From assembly GCF_014641075.1 (NCBI RefSeq), contig NZ_BMHP01000007.1:172057-236056 (forward strand): 64,000 bases of DNA, read 5' to 3'. The DNA is from Paenibacillus nasutitermitis. GTDB lineage: Bacteria; Bacillota; Bacilli; Paenibacillales; Paenibacillaceae. The notes beneath the pieces are model-generated. The model did no database searches, was not told the DNA's origin, and saw nothing but the letters and a program-made list of their open reading frames with translations. This document shows, piece by piece, positions 27,801 to 35,588 of this stretch (position 1 is its first letter; each line of letters begins with the position of its first letter). The position numbers and the translations under genes were made by a program.

Positions 27801-28538
27801 AAGTATTCCGAGCGGCTGATTACGATTTACGACAAAGATAACATCAGCAATCCGCCCGGCTCCTTGCAGGTGGAACCGATACAGAGCATAAACGAGACCG
27901 ACGGGACGATCAGTCTCAAGGTATCGCGCGTCAACGGCAGTAGTGGTGCGGTTACGGTCGATTACACGACAAGCGATGGGACGGCGGCTGCGGGAGAGGA
28001 CTACACATCGGTTTCCGGAACCTTAACCTTTGCATCCGGAGAGTGGACCAAGACGATTACGGTTCCAATCCTGAACGATAATGATGAAGAAGGCGACGAA
28101 CAGTTTACCGTCACTTTGAGCAATCCGACTGGAGGAGCGAAACTGACGGCAGGTGCATCTTCAACTGTCGTGACCATTAAGAGCAACGATCATTATGGCA
28201 AGCTTTATTTTGATACCCCAACCTACTTTGCAATTGAGGAGACGGGGCCAATCCATATGAAGGTACTTAGGCAGGGCGGATTTGACGGCCCTGTAAAGGT
28301 CCATTATTCGATTATTCCCCTGTCAGCGACACCTGGTGAGGATTATACGGATATATCGGGAACGCTGACGTTCGCACAAGGCGAGATGTCGAGAACCTTT
28401 GATATTGACATTCTGGATGATGCCCTGCCGGAAGACCCCGAATCCTTTATATTAAAGCTGTCGGATCCTGAAGGCGGAGTTAAGCTTGGAACGCCTTCGG
28501 AACGCAAGATTACGATTTACGATAAAGACAAGCTTTGA
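24870..28538 (+). CDS. Secreted multi-domain Calx-beta repeat protein
   Basis: About 1222 residues: a signal peptide with an unusually long, internally duplicated hydrophobic core, then ten tandem Calx-beta domains of about 110-120 residues to the very C-terminus. Domain signatures recur: SRTDGSxGTVTVDY, DGTAxAGxDYxxxSGTLTF, GExxKTIxIPIxDD, ESFxxxLSNPTGGAxLG, TVTIxDDD. Acidic DDD turns suggest calcium binding. Domains 7-8 and 9-10 look like a duplicated pair. There is no LPXTG, SLH or membrane anchor, so it is secreted or held by other means. Start ATG 24870 (AAGGATGG upstream) is preferred over TTG 24846. Likely an extracellular adhesin or matrix protein. Confidence 0.88.
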   Translation: MIQSMIYRVRKGLAPLLAAVMLVALLAAVMLVALLAPAFGQAAFATSPVELSFTAASQQVSENDRIDVAVRRTGGTTGRVQVNYQIKDGTAVAGKDYYLLSGSGTLTFDPGKSIKTFSISTINNYKLDGSRALTITLSNPTNGAVLGIISTTELTITDDERTEAGLVQFSQAEQTVYGKNAFYGETFTVLRTPGASGATTVSISSANGNAGAHLVTRDVTFAEGETEKKVFVHFYQDDSMQLQDGSFQLVLTAVDGGAAIGPIGTMKVQVVSRNATSGGEFKLVPEATDVYETAGQYEVKVSRQSVTANVYGGVSVDYEVIPGTASAGSDYTPVTGTLHFGENERDQLLSIPIADDSDIEGDEQFTIRLINPKGGGTLGNPSSLDITIMDDDDEPRAGLIEFEQIEYRITEPPFVELYNDVTERNISVTIKRSGGSDYPVTVDVATSDGTARDGHEYRSVIDSVYFPAGITVQKVMIPVYTTNADKTFHVKLSNPTGGASLGTADTANVTIIDQGFEGLKVSFNSPEKTIDEFFGSEDYEELNYFRIKFDYSGRGFSVDYTAIDGTAKNGEDFILEPATLKNNGEVWMTIPLRILRDNVKEPDESFTIKLSNPTNGYHLGDYDTLTITIRDDGPDATPGELIVDPAKCKKFGQTCPTSAPENDGELTVSVLRVDDYGWDQEVTVDYAAMGNGSGAGFAEEETDFEPVSGTLVFAPGEMVKKVTIPLVDDNQDEPTESFGLKISNPSAGARIYNNFVALQILDDDVVPAGKFQLPATQLVDESAGTLNIDISRTDGSEGTVTVDYMTSDRTAIAGKDYKAANGTLIFGPGEVAKTIAIPIIDDTIYEKNETFDVTLTNPTGGAGLVAGAEKTEVTIKDNDLGGTISFETPTYLALEESGPIRMKVIRSNGFEGTPTVHYSLIPVTAVPGEDYIDKSGTLIFNSSQKAFDIVILDDDVPEGPETFILKLSDPTGGAKLGKYSERLITIYDKDNISNPPGSLQVEPIQSINETDGTISLKVSRVNGSSGAVTVDYTTSDGTAAAGEDYTSVSGTLTFASGEWTKTITVPILNDNDEEGDEQFTVTLSNPTGGAKLTAGASSTVVTIKSNDHYGKLYFDTPTYFAIEETGPIHMKVLRQGGFDGPVKVHYSIIPLSATPGEDYTDISGTLTFAQGEMSRTFDIDILDDALPEDPESFILKLSDPEGGVKLGTPSERKITIYDKDKL
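24914..24967 (+). repeat. 27-bp perfect tandem duplication in signal-peptide code
   Basis: Two identical 27-bp units (24914-24940, 24941-24967) plus the first six bases of a third; each encodes nine residues (LLAAVMLVA), lengthening the signal-peptide core in frame. Confidence 0.95.
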
Positions 28539-28596
28539 TTCTCCAGCTTATATACTAGCCGATGATTTGCAATAGATTAGTATTTCTACAAGACGT

Positions 28597-28632
28597 CAAG
28601 CTCCGTATACTACGGGGCTTGGCTTTTTTTTT
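28597..28632 (+). terminator. Terminator after the Calx-beta gene
   Basis: CAAGCTCCGTA / TACGGGGCTTG hairpin (28597-28621), three-base loop, then nine T. Confidence 0.9.
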
Positions 28633-28703
28633 GTATGAAGCTTCTCGCGTTCTCCTATGGAGAAAGTCCCAGGGGCAGGTGGACAAATGCAGGACATAAA
28701 TAG

Positions 28704-28736
28704 GAACAAACGTTCGTAAAACCGTGTTATTATGAT
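28704..28736 (+). promoter_or_regulatory. LexA-type SOS box and promoter of the tail operon
   Basis: GAACAAACGTTC (28704-28715) matches the GAACRNRYGTTY core of the Bacillus LexA operator; a -10 TATGAT follows at 28731-28736 with the box covering the -35 position. The first tail gene starts about 215 bases later, so the operon has a long leader; that leader (28743-28958) holds no credible gene, only a purine-rich run of in-frame codons without a start. Confidence 0.65.
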
Positions 28737-28958
28737 AGCATGAACAAATGAAGAAAACGAGCAGGAAGAAGCGGAAAAGCCAATAACGACGCGGCTTTAT
28801 CACCGGAAGAGGCCCTGTCGGATGGCCTTAAACTAGGCAGCAGTGCAAGTCAGCCAGGAAGGGGAACGGAGGATGATCAACCGGAATGAGAACGAGGATA
28901 GACAGACGGGGATCAAAGGAGTGAGCGGGCCAAAGAACCGTTGGGAGGAGAATGAAAG

Positions 28959-29387
28959 ATGATTCTGGTAACGATCAATCGGATTTATGAAGGGCTTGTA
29001 GCTCATCTTGAGGAGCTGTTTCCTGAGATTGATATTTATGGGGAAGACGGCGCGGGAGATGGGCAGCCGCCCTGCATAATCGTGAAGCTGGCCAAGGTTG
29101 TACAGTCCCAGGAGCTGAATAATCGCTACCGGCGGATGCACACCTTCGATATTGCATATAAGCCCGCTGGCGGCACGGCCGGGGAGATCAGTGATATTGC
29201 CGAGCGCTTGTATGAGCATTTGGCGCTTATCGGCATCGAGGGGGCCCGCTATCATGGTACTAATATGAAGCATGAAGTCGTGGAAAATATGCTTCATTTC
29301 GCAGTGGATTATACGTTCCCCGTCATTAAGGAGCAACCGCGTGAACCACTGATGCAGAGCATGCAGGTGAAGGAGGGGACCAAATAA
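28959..29387 (+). CDS. Phage tail terminator-like protein (DUF6838 type)
   Basis: 142 residues, first structural gene of the tail operon. It resembles small tail-completion proteins that cap the tube: N-terminal INRIYEGLVAHLEELFPEIDIYGED helix-strand and central YRRMHTFDIAYKP strand. In PBSX the equivalent place before the sheath gene is taken by XkdI/XkdJ. RBS GGGAGGAG before ATG 28959. In a particle without a head, such a protein would close the tail top. Confidence 0.72.
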   Translation: MILVTINRIYEGLVAHLEELFPEIDIYGEDGAGDGQPPCIIVKLAKVVQSQELNNRYRRMHTFDIAYKPAGGTAGEISDIAERLYEHLALIGIEGARYHGTNMKHEVVENMLHFAVDYTFPVIKEQPREPLMQSMQVKEGTK

Positions 29388-29579
29388 GTGAGCAGCAAAT
29401 TAACAATCGAACCGAATTCGGCGGAGATAAGCTTCTCAAAAGCGCAGCTGCTGAAATCGGCACGTTTTACACCGCTGGAGCGGGATGTGTTAAGCGCAAC
29501 CCTTGAAGATGCGGCCCATTATCCGATCGAAGAGGCAATCATGCGAATCAACCAATTTATGAAACAGGAGGTACGTTAA
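29388..29579 (+). CDS. Small phage protein preceding the sheath
   Basis: 63 residues, GTG start behind AAGGAGGGG, directly abutting the previous stop and one base from the sheath gene. Predicted helical (LEDAAHYPIEEAIMRINQFMKQEVR at the C-end). No family recognised with certainty; conserved position in Xkd-type clusters suggests a tail-assembly accessory. Confidence 0.65.
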   Translation: MSSKLTIEPNSAEISFSKAQLLKSARFTPLERDVLSATLEDAAHYPIEEAIMRINQFMKQEVR

Positions 29580-29580
29580 T

Positions 29581-30897
29581 ATGGCAGCAGGAACATTTAC
29601 AACACAAAATAAAGTTCGACCGGGTGTGTACGTCAATCTCGAATCGGCACCGAAAGCAGTGGGAACCTTGGGGGAACGCGGTATTGTTACGATGCCTCTC
29701 TCTCTGTCATGGGGAGAACCCGGGAAGGTGATTCGTATTGAAGCAGGAGAAGATACGGCCGGGAAGCTAGGCTACGGTTCAACAGAACCACAGATGAAAT
29801 TGATCCGGGAAGCGCTCAAACGGGCCAAAACACTGCTTCTGTACCGCCTGAATGCTGGCACGAAGGCAGCCAAAACGAATGAGGGTCTGACGGTTACCGC
29901 ACGCTGGGGAGGCGCCCGGGGCAATGATATCACCGTGACCGTAGCCGCAAATGTGGATAACAACTCCCTCTTCGATGTAACCACGCTTGTGGCCGGCAAA
30001 GAAGCGGACAAGCAATCCGCAGCCAATATCGGCGAACTGAAGGCCAATGATTGGGTCGTGTTCAGCGGGACAGGGGCGCTGAGCGCATCGGCGGGCATTC
30101 CGCTTACGGGCGGGGCCGACGGTACGGTGACCAACCAGGATGTGGCGGATTATCTGAATGCCATCGAAATCCATGATTTCCATACGCTGGCGCTGCCTTC
30201 CGGGGATAGTGCGCTCAAAGGCACCGTCGTCTCCTTCGCCAAGAGACTGCGCGAGGATGAAGGCAAGAAAATCCAGGTGGTGGTGGAGAATTATCCAGTC
30301 GCCAATTATGAAGGAGTCATCAGCGTCAAGAATGGCGTTGTCCTGGATGACGGCACTACGCTGACGGCTGGCGAATGCACAGCTTGGGTAGCTGGAGCGA
30401 CTGCAGGTGCCCAGGTGAATGAATCTCTGACTTATACGGCTTATGACGGGGCGGTCGATGTGGCCACACGCTACACCAATTCGCAAATTATTGCCGCCTT
30501 GCAAGCTGGCGAGTTTGTATTCACGGCGAATGACAACCGGGCGGTTGTCGAGCAGGATATCAATACGCTGACGGGCTTCACGCCGGAGAAAGGCAAAGCC
30601 TTCTCGAAGAACCGGGTGGTTCGCGTCCTTGATGCGATCAACAATGATTTTATCCGTATTTTCAGCAGCTTCTTTATCGGTAAAGTAACCAATAACCAGG
30701 ATGGCCGCAATCTGCTCAAGAACGAGGTTGTCAATTATTTGAACACGCTGCAAAATATCAACGCGATTCAGAATTTCGACTCGCAGACGGATATTGCCGT
30801 TACGGCAGGCACGGAATCCGACAGTGTCTTGATTGAAGCGCATGTGGCGCCGGTCGACAGCATCGAAAAAATTTATGTCAAAGTGACAGTAGAATAG
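29581..30897 (+). CDS. Contractile phage tail sheath protein, XkdK-like
   Basis: 438-residue sheath subunit that forms the contractile outer tube. Family features: N-terminal RPGVYVNLESAPKAVG (the strand exchanged between subunits), YRLNAG segment, DxHTLALPS-type loop, and the C-terminal FTANDNRAVVEQDINTLTGFT-like core and RVLDAINNDFIRIF helix that pack on the tube. ATG 29581 behind AGGAGG. Its presence makes the particle myovirus/R-type rather than flexible. Confidence 0.95.
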   Translation: MAAGTFTTQNKVRPGVYVNLESAPKAVGTLGERGIVTMPLSLSWGEPGKVIRIEAGEDTAGKLGYGSTEPQMKLIREALKRAKTLLLYRLNAGTKAAKTNEGLTVTARWGGARGNDITVTVAANVDNNSLFDVTTLVAGKEADKQSAANIGELKANDWVVFSGTGALSASAGIPLTGGADGTVTNQDVADYLNAIEIHDFHTLALPSGDSALKGTVVSFAKRLREDEGKKIQVVVENYPVANYEGVISVKNGVVLDDGTTLTAGECTAWVAGATAGAQVNESLTYTAYDGAVDVATRYTNSQIIAALQAGEFVFTANDNRAVVEQDINTLTGFTPEKGKAFSKNRVVRVLDAINNDFIRIFSSFFIGKVTNNQDGRNLLKNEVVNYLNTLQNINAIQNFDSQTDIAVTAGTESDSVLIEAHVAPVDSIEKIYVKVTVE

Positions 30898-30912
30898 GGG
30901 GCGCGATCCATT

Positions 30913-31377
30913 ATGGCATTTTTAAACGCAGGCGATACGATTAATGGCAAAACAGCTCGTGCATACATTACGGTGAACGGCGTGGTGGAGGAATTATTTT
31001 ATGCCAAGACGCTGGAGGCTACGGTGGAAAAGAACAAATCCGATGTGCCGATTCTGGGCAAACGTCAAGTCGCTCATAAGGCATCGGGCTGGACCGGTTC
31101 GGGAACGCTGACCATCTATTATATGACCAGCTTTTTCCGCAGCCTGATGATGAAATATATTACCGATGGCATTGACACCTACTTCGATCTGCATGTAACG
31201 AACGAGGATCCCGCGTCGACCGTAGGGTCGCAGACCGTTGTGCTTAAGCAGTGCAACATGGACAGCGTCATTATGGCCAAGTTCGATATTTCCTCGGATG
31301 ATGCTCTTGAAGAAGAAGTGGCGTTCACTTTCGACGATGTCGAGGTGTCGACCGCTTTCAACAATCCAACCGTTTAA
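30913..31377 (+). CDS. Phage tail tube protein, XkdM-like
   Basis: 154-residue major tube protein (DUF2001/XkdM family): FLNAGDTINGKTARAYITVNG start, ATVEKNKSDVPILGKRQVAHKASGW loop and TGSGTLTIYYMTSFFRSLM strand-helix. It stacks into the rigid inner tube inside the sheath. It follows the sheath gene by 15 bases with a GGGGGGC RBS region. Confidence 0.93.
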   Translation: MAFLNAGDTINGKTARAYITVNGVVEELFYAKTLEATVEKNKSDVPILGKRQVAHKASGWTGSGTLTIYYMTSFFRSLMMKYITDGIDTYFDLHVTNEDPASTVGSQTVVLKQCNMDSVIMAKFDISSDDALEEEVAFTFDDVEVSTAFNNPTV

Positions 31378-31415
31378 CAGCTATTTTCAAAGATAAAGAG
31401 GAGGCAATGACATTC

Positions 31416-31838
31416 ATGAGTGAACTCAGTTTATTTTTCGCCCAGAACGCGGCAGCGGAAATGTCGGAGGATTTCATCGTATCGGACCGTTTCAAGGACA
31501 AGGATGGCGCGCCGGTGGCGTGGAAAATCCGCTCGATGTCGGAGGCGGAGAATGAGGAAATCCGCAGATCGGCCACGCGCCTTGTGAAAGGCAAGAACGG
31601 GATGAAGGTGCCGGAGACGAGTCCCGAGGAATATATGGCCAAGCTGGTCGTGGCGAGCATTGTTTTCCCGGATTTGAAAAATGCCGAGCTGCAGAAATCC
31701 TATGGCGTCCTTGGCGGGGAGCAGTTGATCAAGAAAATGCTGCTTTCCGGCGAATACGCGGTGCTCGTCCAAAAAGTGCAGAAGGTCAACGGTTTCGACC
31801 GCGACATCAACGAGCTCGTGGAAGACGTAAAAAACTGA
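31416..31838 (+). CDS. Tail assembly chaperone, XkdN-like (short product)
   Basis: 140-residue helical protein of the XkdN family, the G-type chaperone that coats the tape-measure protein during tail assembly. ATG 31416 is 11 bases behind GGAGG; an ATG at 31407 is too close to it. The last sense codons before TGA 31836-31838 form the slippery run A AAA AAC, where a -1 shift yields the longer GT-type product (separate entry). Confidence 0.88.
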   Translation: MSELSLFFAQNAAAEMSEDFIVSDRFKDKDGAPVAWKIRSMSEAENEEIRRSATRLVKGKNGMKVPETSPEEYMAKLVVASIVFPDLKNAELQKSYGVLGGEQLIKKMLLSGEYAVLVQKVQKVNGFDRDINELVEDVKN

Positions 31839-32002
31839 TCAAGGAGGGCGACGGTGAAGCCAACTACGCCTATTACGCCCTCCATGAACTTTCCATCCTG
31901 CCGTGGGACTTTGCAGCATGGAGCATGACGAAGAAGGCGGCGGTCATTGCGATGATCGACGTTCGGATCGAAGCGGAGAAGAAGCAGCGGAGGAAGAAAT
32001 AA
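31416..32002 (+). CDS. Tail assembly chaperone, -1 frameshift fusion (GT-type product)
   Basis: Predicted product of slippage at 31829-31835: the ribosome moves back one base, avoids TGA 31836 and reads 55 further codons (from CTG 31835) to TAA 32000-32002. The extension is a coherent protein segment (YALHELSILPWDFAAWSM, then basic KKQRRKK end) with no start codon or RBS of its own. About 195 residues in total. The T part recruits tail tube subunits in known G/GT systems. Confidence 0.82.
31829..31883 (+). promoter_or_regulatory. Programmed -1 ribosomal frameshift signal
   Basis: Slippery heptamer A AAA AAC (31829-31835) in the chaperone frame; seven-base spacer containing the zero-frame TGA; stem GGAGGGCG (31843-31850) pairing perfectly with CGCCCTCC (31876-31883), loop 25 bases. 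Confidence 0.85.
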
Positions 32003-32014
32003 ACATTGCATCGT

Positions 32015-32039
32015 AAAACGCCTCTATTAGGGGCGTTTT
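32015..32039 (+). terminator. Hairpin inside the tail operon (attenuator candidate)
   Basis: AAAACGCC (32015-32022) / GGCGTTTT (32032-32039) with extra C:G closing, ending in four T, between chaperone and tape-measure genes. It could lower downstream expression. Confidence 0.55.
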
Positions 32040-32063
32040 GCTGTGCAAGCGGGAGGAAGAGAT

Positions 32064-33911
32064 GTGCCGACAATTGCGGATACGCTAAAGTATTTTAAAA
32101 AAGCTGGAGATGTCGCTAAGCCGTATGCCAAGTTTTCGAACATCGAAGGGATGGTGAATACGGCTATTGGCGGGGCTATGGAGCAGACCAAAGTGATGGT
32201 GACCTTTCAGGCTCAATTAGGCAATGAAGGACAAGATTTGTTTCAACATATCAAGAAAGATGCGCGTGCAGCAGGACAGGATATTAATGAATCTTTGATG
32301 GCTGGCCTTTCTTTATTTAATGGAAATGTAGAGCAAACAGAGAAGTTAACGCAGATCGCGACACGTTTATCTGTTTTTGATCCCAGCGGGGGAGGCATGA
32401 CGAACTCTTCGTCGATGGTCAAGGATGTAATGGGCGGAGATACAGGGGCTTTAACCGAGAAATATCAGGTGAGCGACGAAGTCATTCAAGCTTCCGGCAT
32501 CGTTGATAGTGCAGCTACAGGAAATATGGACGCTTTTATAGCTTCGTTCGAAAAGCTTCTGGAGCTTCAGGACATGGGGAAGTCAGGTTTGGAGGAAATG
32601 TTGGCCACTCCCGCCAAACAAGTCGAAGCACTGGGAGTCAATTTGGAATCTTCATTAGCAAATGCAGGCATGGGAGCTATTATTGCTTTGCTGCCTGCGA
32701 TTACTATGCTGAATGAAGCTTTTAAAGATGGGAGATTTGATTCCTTTTTTACTTCGCTCTATATGGGATTCGAATTTTTTGGGAATATTGCTTCGATCAT
32801 TATCGGTTTCGTGATAGAGAATCTCGATTTATTTAAAAATATGCTGCTGGTTCTCGGCGCTGTATTTGCTGTGATTGCTGCATCAATGTTAGTTGATTTA
32901 ATCATTATGTTATGGCCCTTGCTAGCAATTGTAGCGGGAATAGGGCTTCTTATTACTGTCCTGAATTATTTGGGGGTATCTACTGATCAGGTTGTGGGTT
33001 TTGTAGTGGGTTTGTTTTATTCCTTGTGGGCTATTGTACAGAATAGAGTAGCAAGTATGTGGAATTTATTTGTTTCTTTTGCAGAGTTTCTCAAAAATTT
33101 ATTTATTCATCCTGCATATGCTTTTAAAAAAATATTTTACGACATGCTGATAGGCATTCTTGAACAGTCAGCATCGATTGCAAAAACAATTGAAGATATG
33201 TTTACTGGACTGGTTAATGGGTTCATACGAGCTTGGAACTTAATTTCTGGATTGTTTGGAGGGAAAAATATAGAAATAATTAGTGGGGGATTCTCTAATG
33301 CAGTTAGTGATACGATCTCATATGTAAAAGAGCAATTTGAGAGGGATAAACCAGTAAGTGACAAGGGTGTATATGATTACTCAGATAAAAAAATGCAATA
33401 TAAAGATGCAAAAGATTCATTTAATTCAGGTTACGATGCAGCAGTTAGTGGTTTTAACAATGCCGGGGATATGATAGGTAATTTTAATCCGTTCGGAGAG
33501 TCTGGGGGAATGGGAGGTGCTGTGTCTCCGGTTCAACCGTTGGATGATCCAAACAAAGGCCTTGGCGGCCTACCGGGCATGGATACTCTGACACCTCAAA
33601 TGCCCGTGACACCCGGAATGCCTGTATCACCAGCTTTTCCGGCCGCCGGAGGGGACTTGCCGGACATCGGCAAGGTTGAAGAGGTTGGCAAGGTCAACGA
33701 TACCGTGGATATCAAAGGCGAGGATTTGAAGATGATGCGGGAGCTGGCCGAGATGAAGAATATTCAGAACTTCGTGTCGCTGACGCCAAGCGTCAATATG
33801 ACACACACGGGCAATATCAACAACGGCTATGATGTGGATGCCATCGTCGGCCGGATCAAAACCTCGCTTGAAACCGAGATCGCCTCATCGGCACAGGGGG
33901 TGTACGGATGA
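32064..33911 (+). CDS. Phage tail tape measure protein
   Basis: About 615 residues. Helical N-part with TP901-type tape-measure sequence (AKFSNIEGMVNTAIGGAMEQTK, LTEKYQVSDEVIQ), a central hydrophobic block (about residues 200-325, several membrane-helix-like segments), and a Gly/Pro/Met-rich then conserved C-terminus ending LKTSLETEIASSAQGVYG-like. GTG 32064 has GGGAGG seven bases upstream; GTG 32043 lacks one. It sets tail length and enters the target membrane. The 5' three quarters are distinctly AT-rich, while the last about 130 codons return to the GC-rich style of neighbours, suggesting recombination. It lacks the long N-terminal coiled coil seen in bigger tape measures. Confidence 0.85.
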   Translation: MPTIADTLKYFKKAGDVAKPYAKFSNIEGMVNTAIGGAMEQTKVMVTFQAQLGNEGQDLFQHIKKDARAAGQDINESLMAGLSLFNGNVEQTEKLTQIATRLSVFDPSGGGMTNSSSMVKDVMGGDTGALTEKYQVSDEVIQASGIVDSAATGNMDAFIASFEKLLELQDMGKSGLEEMLATPAKQVEALGVNLESSLANAGMGAIIALLPAITMLNEAFKDGRFDSFFTSLYMGFEFFGNIASIIIGFVIENLDLFKNMLLVLGAVFAVIAASMLVDLIIMLWPLLAIVAGIGLLITVLNYLGVSTDQVVGFVVGLFYSLWAIVQNRVASMWNLFVSFAEFLKNLFIHPAYAFKKIFYDMLIGILEQSASIAKTIEDMFTGLVNGFIRAWNLISGLFGGKNIEIISGGFSNAVSDTISYVKEQFERDKPVSDKGVYDYSDKKMQYKDAKDSFNSGYDAAVSGFNNAGDMIGNFNPFGESGGMGGAVSPVQPLDDPNKGLGGLPGMDTLTPQMPVTPGMPVSPAFPAAGGDLPDIGKVEEVGKVNDTVDIKGEDLKMMRELAEMKNIQNFVSLTPSVNMTHTGNINNGYDVDAIVGRIKTSLETEIASSAQGVYG

Positions 33912-34624
33912 AATACGGCATACGGTTAAGCTGGAATAATGGCCAGGAGAACTTCGAGTTTCCCATTAATCCCGGCGAGATTGAGCTCCGCGAGGGCGGC
34001 AACGGGAAAACCTACGATGTGATGGGAATAGGCGAGATCAACGTCATTCAGAATCCGCAGCTGCCGGAATATTCCTTCAGCGGATTTTTTCCGAATCCGG
34101 GCAAACGGGTATCCGGCCGAAAAAATCTTATTGGGGGTTATGTCGATCATGATCCGCTGGTGACTTCAAACACGCTGATGGAGCCCAAAATATATATTGA
34201 GTATATCCTCAATTGGATGAGAAGCAAGCGCCCGATCCGCTTCGAATTCATGGGCGACTCATTCAACTTGAATACGCCAGCCAGCATTGAGAAATTCGAC
34301 TGGAAGGAGGTCGCCGGGAGCGGAGGAGATATCGAATACAGCATCACGCTCAAGAAATATGAATTCTATGCCGCACAGAAGGTGAAGGTTGACGATAAAG
34401 GGACGAAGAAACCGGAGCCGGCGCGGGCCAATGACCAGCTTCCACCCGCAATCTATACGCTTAAAGCAGGAGATTCGCTGTGGAAGGTGGCTAAGCTGCT
34501 GTTGGGCAGCGGGGAGCGTTGGGGAGAAATTCAGAAGCTGAACGGCATAGCAAATGCGCAGTTGAAGAAGCTGCCGATTGGCATGGTGCTCAAAATTCCG
34601 CAAGGAGCTGCTGCCCATGCTTGA
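33908..34624 (+). CDS. LysM-domain tail protein, XkdP-like
   Basis: 238 residues. N-terminal part is the XkdP-type baseplate domain (FEFPINPGEIELREGG, GFFPNPGKR); C-terminal LysM (about 183-232, YTLKAGDSLWKVAKLLLGSGERW) that may bind peptidoglycan or the baseplate. Overlaps the tape-measure stop by ATGA and the hub gene by eight bases. Confidence 0.92.
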   Translation: MKYGIRLSWNNGQENFEFPINPGEIELREGGNGKTYDVMGIGEINVIQNPQLPEYSFSGFFPNPGKRVSGRKNLIGGYVDHDPLVTSNTLMEPKIYIEYILNWMRSKRPIRFEFMGDSFNLNTPASIEKFDWKEVAGSGGDIEYSITLKKYEFYAAQKVKVDDKGTKKPEPARANDQLPPAIYTLKAGDSLWKVAKLLLGSGERWGEIQKLNGIANAQLKKLPIGMVLKIPQGAAAHA

Positions 34625-35588
34625 GGTGCTGATGGATGACAAACGGGGGACCATCTGGAATATTTCCGATATTGTTGCGGACATCACCTGGAAGACGAGC
34701 CGGATCGGCAAGCCCGGCACACTAGATTTGACGCTGATCAAGAACAGCGTGTGGCAGGATTCGAAGTTCGCTTTTAACAACGGGGATATTATCCGGTTCC
34801 GCAAGGATAACCAGAACGTCTTTTACGGCTATATTTTTTCAATCAATTCCGGTAGAGATGAGAATGTGAAGCTCCTCTGCTACGATCAGATCCGTTATTT
34901 GACGGGGAAAGCGATGTATAGCTTTGCCAACAAAACGGCATCGGAAGTGCTCCGCAAAATCGCCGGCGATTATCAATTAACGCTGGGAGACGTCGACGAT
35001 ACCGGCTACAAAATTCCGACCATGCTGGAGGACAATGTTAAGCTGCTGGATATCATCTGCAAAGCGCTGGATTATACCTTGATTAACGGCTACGGAAATT
35101 TTGTGCTGTTTGATGATTTCGGATCCTTGTCGCTCCGCAATGTCAAGAATCTGCGCGTTCCCTTCTGGATTGGCGAGGAAAGCCTCATGTACGATTATTC
35201 CGCCAAACGGTCCATAGACAGCGATACGTATAACAAAATCAAGCTGTATCGCGACAATAAGGAGACCGGGATGCGGGATATTTTCGTCGCGCAGCGGAGC
35301 GATACCATCGCCCAGTGGGGCTTGCTGCTGCTTTACCAGTCGGTTGATGACAAAATGAACGACGCGCAAATTATGGAAATGCAGGATCAGCTGCTCCTGC
35401 TGAGGAACAGGGAGTCGAAGACCTTGAAAGTGGACGCGATCGGGGATCTAAGGATTCGCGCAGGCTCCTATGTCAGTATTGTCATTCATGAAATGGGGGT
35501 CAATCAACCTTATCTGGTGGATGAGTGCCAGCATAAATTCGACGGGGCGCAGCATATCATGAGCCTAGATTTGAAGGTGGTGGATTAA
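34617..35588 (+). CDS. Tail hub/spike protein, XkdQ-like (gpD family)
   Basis: 323 residues, late-control-D/gp27-like hub at the centre of the baseplate: DITWKTSRIGKPGTLDLTLIKN opening barrel, FYGYIFSI strand, LLDIICKALDYTL and the C-terminal IRAGSYVSIVIHEMG. ATG 34617 with AAGGAG upstream, inside the end of the LysM gene; ends on the start of the next gene (one-base overlap). The hub carries the piercing tip. Confidence 0.88.
   Translation: MLEVLMDDKRGTIWNISDIVADITWKTSRIGKPGTLDLTLIKNSVWQDSKFAFNNGDIIRFRKDNQNVFYGYIFSINSGRDENVKLLCYDQIRYLTGKAMYSFANKTASEVLRKIAGDYQLTLGDVDDTGYKIPTMLEDNVKLLDIICKALDYTLINGYGNFVLFDDFGSLSLRNVKNLRVPFWIGEESLMYDYSAKRSIDSDTYNKIKLYRDNKETGMRDIFVAQRSDTIAQWGLLLLYQSVDDKMNDAQIMEMQDQLLLLRNRESKTLKVDAIGDLRIRAGSYVSIVIHEMGVNQPYLVDECQHKFDGAQHIMSLDLKVVD

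Noticed and set aside
24870..28538. CRISPR or satellite repeat array
   Set aside because: The periodicity is about 350 bases and protein-coding (Calx-beta domains) with diverged units; no short direct repeats with spacers seen anywhere in the window.
31836..32002. Sequencing error or independent small gene after the chaperone
   Set aside because: The canonical heptamer, correct spacing and perfect stem, and lack of any start codon with RBS in the extension favour programmed frameshifting.
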